Part shown: in pieces, positions 6,844 through 8,830 of the stretch
How the letters are laid out: every line of letters starts with the position of its first letter
How positions within the stretch are numbered: the stretch's first letter is position 1
Source of the DNA: Leadbetterella sp051649345
GTDB taxonomy: Bacteria; Bacteroidota; Bacteroidia; Cytophagales; Spirosomataceae
DNA length: 8,830 bases
Direction of reading: 5' to 3'
Assembly: GCA_051649345.1 (NCBI GenBank)
Contig: JBOFGX010000342.1
Coordinates: forward strand, 1-8,830
The notes under the pieces: model-generated
Database searches by the model: none
What the model saw: only the letters and a program-made list of their open reading frames with translations
Told to the model about the DNA's origin: nothing
Translations under genes and position numbers: made by a program

Positions 6844-8070
6844 CTATTTTACATATTTATTGATTAATCTCACCATAAGATCATTTAAAAACTCAACCTC
6901 ATATTTACCTATTGAGGGTTCCAAATGACTATTGCCGATTCCACTGTGATCCGTAATAAAAACATAGGTACCATTTGTACTAATAGACATAAACCTCATC
7001 AAAAATTCTGTTTTTTTATCTATTCCACTAGCTGTAATGGGTATTACTTTAATCCCTTTTTCCGAAGCTTTTATGATCGTTTTTTGAATACTAGACATAA
7101 TAGAGCTATTCTCATGCGGAGGTGCATCCAATACTAAAAACAGCAATCTAGCTTTTGCACTTGTTGACCATTGAAGCTCATTCACAGCCTTTTCTAAAGC
7201 AGAATGGACAGCTTCAGGAAAATCACCTCCGCCTCCAGCACTTTGATTCTTAATAAAATTTATAGTGGTGGCGTTAGTATTTGTAAAATTTGAAACTCGA
7301 GTAAGATACTCGTCGCCTTGATCGCGATAAAATACGGAGGAGGTTGACAAGCTAACTTGGGGGTTGGCTGTTTTTACTTTTGAAATCACATCATTTAACT
7401 CAGTTTTTAAATACTCCAACTCGTCACCCATCGAACCCGTCGCATCAACAACAAAGGACAGTTCAATTTTATTATCTACTTTACTATTAGGCACTACGAT
7501 TGTATTTACACCTTCTTTAAATGACTTAACGGTCGAAACTATTTTTGAACCATTATTAACATCAAGTACAAGTTGGGCATAGTCCGTAGTTTTGCTATTT
7601 TCGAATAAATCCACCCATAATTCTACTTGCCCTTTATTGTCACTGCGAGCAGAATAAATTATAATTCCATTTCTCTTTAATTTAACAGAGGCGTCTATCA
7701 CAGGTTTTGAGTCTTCTCCTACAAGTTTAACGGATACTCTTTTGGTATTAAAAAAACTCCAATTGCTCTGCATACTGCTGTAGTCCTGTTTTTCTAAAAG
7801 GGTATTCCAGAAGCTCCAATTTTCTAAATCATTCCATTCACCTGCTGTAATAAGCCCTGGTTTGGTTTGACTTGGAGGACTACTTGACTCTTTTGAGGGA
7901 GATGGACTCGATGAAGAGCTTTTCCCATCAGATGTAGCAAAACTACCCGTTGGAGAACTTATTCCATCTGCTAAATATGTGCTACTCGGAGAGACATCGC
8001 TATTCTTTTGACTACAGCTTGTAAAAAAAATGAGTAAAATAAATATAAGATGTAATTTTTTGATTTTCAT
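6844..8070 (-). CDS. von Willebrand factor A domain lipoprotein
   Basis: Numbering is from the ATG complementary to 8068-8070 (408 residues). A second in-frame ATG at 8080-8082 would add only MFRI before the signal peptide, so I prefer the inner start. Residues 1-19 (MKIKKLHLIFILLIFFTSC) are a lipoprotein signal peptide with Cys19 lipidated. Next comes a low-complexity Ser/Pro/Lys linker (about 26-72), a Trp-rich segment with two similar motifs (NWSFWNT and NWSFFNT), and an Ig-like or carboxypeptidase-regulatory-like domain (about 110-195) containing RVSVKLVGEDSKPVIDASV. The C-terminal half is a vWA domain: DATGS (Asp209, Thr211, Ser213) is a MIDAS metal site of D-x-T-x-S type. GGGGDFPEAV (about 279-288), LVLDAPPHEN (Asp315) and TNGTYVFITD follow in the usual order. 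vWA domains bind proteins through a divalent metal. This is probably a surface or periplasmic adhesion or scaffold lipoprotein; its partner is unknown. Confidence 0.88.
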   Translation of the reverse strand: MKIKKLHLIFILLIFFTSCSQKNSDVSPSSTYLADGISSPTGSFATSDGKSSSSSPSPSKESSSPPSQTKPGLITAGEWNDLENWSFWNTLLEKQDYSSMQSNWSFFNTKRVSVKLVGEDSKPVIDASVKLKRNGIIIYSARSDNKGQVELWVDLFENSKTTDYAQLVLDVNNGSKIVSTVKSFKEGVNTIVVPNSKVDNKIELSFVVDATGSMGDELEYLKTELNDVISKVKTANPQVSLSTSSVFYRDQGDEYLTRVSNFTNTNATTINFIKNQSAGGGGDFPEAVHSALEKAVNELQWSTSAKARLLFLVLDAPPHENSSIMSSIQKTIIKASEKGIKVIPITASGIDKKTEFLMRFMSISTNGTYVFITDHSGIGNSHLEPSIGKYEVEFLNDLMVRLINKYVK

Positions 8071-8270
8071 AATTCTAAACATTGAAATAAACTTAATATT
8101 GATATAGATACGATAGCCGTTCAGAAAGTTGTAATATCCTTAAATTTTTGCGATTTTTTAAAAAGTGTGACTACCTAAATACCAATCGATTATTGCATTA
8201 TTTGATCATAAAACAATATTATATTTCTACTTTATTTTAATTATATAATTTTTTATTGATTTTTTATCAC

Positions 8271-8278
8271 TATGTTTG
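8271..8278 (+). promoter_or_regulatory. Probable Bacteroidota-type -7 element for the beta-helix gene
   Basis: TATGTTTG matches TAnnTTTG exactly. It is preceded by a very AT-rich stretch (8221-8270) with T runs at 8249-8254 that could serve as a weak -33 region. Transcription from here would give an mRNA leader of about 130 nt before the ATG at 8413, long enough for regulation within the leader. Confidence 0.45.
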
Positions 8279-8299
8279 CTTCAGATTTTGATCAAAAAA

Positions 8300-8354
8300 A
8301 CTAACCTTAGGTCTTATTCAACCTAACTTATACAATTCAAACGACTAAGATTAG
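8300..8354 (+). repeat. Three CTAA-type motifs at 22-nt period
   Basis: CTAACCTTAG (8301-8310), CTAACTTATA (8323-8332) and CTAAGATTAG (8345-8354) start exactly 22 nt apart. The first and third fit the palindrome CTAAnnTTAG and the third extends to ACTAAGATTAGT. The middle copy is degenerate. They sit 23-83 nt downstream of the -7 element, in the predicted leader. This could be a tandem operator on one face of the helix or an RNA feature, but chance is possible given the AT-rich background. Confidence 0.35.
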
Positions 8355-8412
8355 TTACTTTTCGATCTTTTCAACTATTCATCTATTTTTTCAACCTTAA
8401 ACAATTTCTTTC

Positions 8413-8830
8413 ATGAGAAAAATTTCACTTTTTTTCATTTGCATGATCGTATCTACTTTCTTAGCAAATGCACAAACAACTGTTTACGTTTCACCATCTG
8501 GAACAGGCAACGGTTCTTCCAGTTCCACTCCTACTTCTTTGAATTCGGCCTTAGATGCCACCATTGCGGCTGGAACTACTATTATCCTATTAGATGGTAC
8601 GTATACCATTTCTGGGGATAGATATTTTTGGGTAAAACAAGGTACTTCGAGTAGTCCGATTACTATTAAAGCTCAAAATAAACAACAAGCTATACTAAAA
8701 GGTGATGCTGTATATGCGAGCAACAAGTATGCTGTATTAAATCTAGCTGGATGTAAACACGTAGTGATTGATGGACTGACGGTAATGCATGAGTCAACAT
8801 CAAATGACCAGCAAGCAGGTATTAATATTG
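8413..8830 (+). CDS. Secreted beta-helix (pectate-lyase-like) protein, 3' end outside window
   Basis: The frame is open from the ATG at 8413 to the window end (139 complete codons), so this is the N-terminal part of a longer protein. Residues 1-20 are a Sec signal peptide with a probable cleavage at ANA|Q (positions 18-21), a common form in Bacteroidota. The mature start TVYVSPSGTGNGSS, then LNSALDA, TIILLDGTYTISG, SSSPITIKAQNKQQAILKG and HVVIDGLTVMHES, is the typical opening of right-handed parallel beta-helix proteins, including pectate lyases and related polysaccharide lyases. By family knowledge it may act on an acidic plant or algal polysaccharide; catalytic residues lie beyond the edge, so substrate and activity cannot be assigned. 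A C-terminal secretion domain (type IX) would also be off-window. No Shine-Dalgarno sequence is seen. Confidence 0.85.
   Translation, partial: MRKISLFFICMIVSTFLANAQTTVYVSPSGTGNGSSSSTPTSLNSALDATIAAGTTIILLDGTYTISGDRYFWVKQGTSSSPITIKAQNKQQAILKGDAVYASNKYAVLNLAGCKHVVIDGLTVMHESTSNDQQAGINI

Larger units (their letters stand above)
8071..8412. other. Divergent intergenic region
   Basis: These 342 nt separate the minus-strand vWA gene from the + strand beta-helix gene and must carry both promoters. The left part shows only a loose match to a -7 element for the vWA gene on the minus strand. The right part holds a good -7 element (8271) and a leader of about 134 nt with repeated CTAA and TTCAA words. 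No open frame of note was found. Confidence 0.6.

Noticed and set aside
8071..8082. Outer ATG for the vWA lipoprotein
   Set aside because: It adds MFRI before an already complete signal peptide whose Lys-rich n-region begins at the inner Met.

Overview
The window looks like a chromosomal segment of a low-GC member of the Bacteroidota. The evidence is a PKD-domain lipoprotein, several secreted or lipid-anchored proteins with short Bacteroidota-style signal peptides (one cleaving at ANA|Q), no clear Shine-Dalgarno sequences, and two good matches to the phylum's TAnnTTTG -7 promoter element (981 and 8271). The lineage within the phylum cannot be read from this sequence. No RNA genes, CRISPR arrays or intact mobile elements were seen.

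Layout. Bases 2-844 (+) are the 3' part of a PKD-domain lipoprotein gene whose true start lies outside the window. After a terminator-like hairpin and a promoter comes a compact + strand run. It holds gcvP (glycine cleavage P-protein, 1023-3893), a short-form pabB (aminodeoxychorismate synthase component I, 3901-4923), a short pabC-like class IV PLP enzyme (4907-5512) and a small lipoprotein of unknown function (5509-5967). The junctions are a 7-nt gap, a 17-nt overlap and a 4-nt ATGA overlap, so co-transcription is very likely. The theme is one-carbon and folate metabolism: PabB and PabC make p-aminobenzoate for folate, and the glycine cleavage system loads one-carbon units onto tetrahydrofolate. 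The closing lipoprotein has no evident link to this pathway.

The minus strand follows. It has a small two-helix membrane protein (6028-6345), then 498 nt without a convincing gene, then a von Willebrand factor A lipoprotein (6844-8070) with an intact MIDAS-type motif, a Ser/Pro-rich linker and an Ig-like domain. A 342-nt divergent region separates it from a + strand gene that runs off the right edge (8413 to end). That gene encodes a secreted protein that looks like a parallel beta-helix, pectate-lyase-like enzyme. Its leader carries three CTAA-type motifs spaced exactly 22 nt apart.

I did not find a clearly new multi-gene system. The points most worth checking are the orphan lipoprotein translationally coupled to the pABA genes, the vWA lipoprotein, the phased motifs upstream of the beta-helix gene, and the two genes cut by the window edges.
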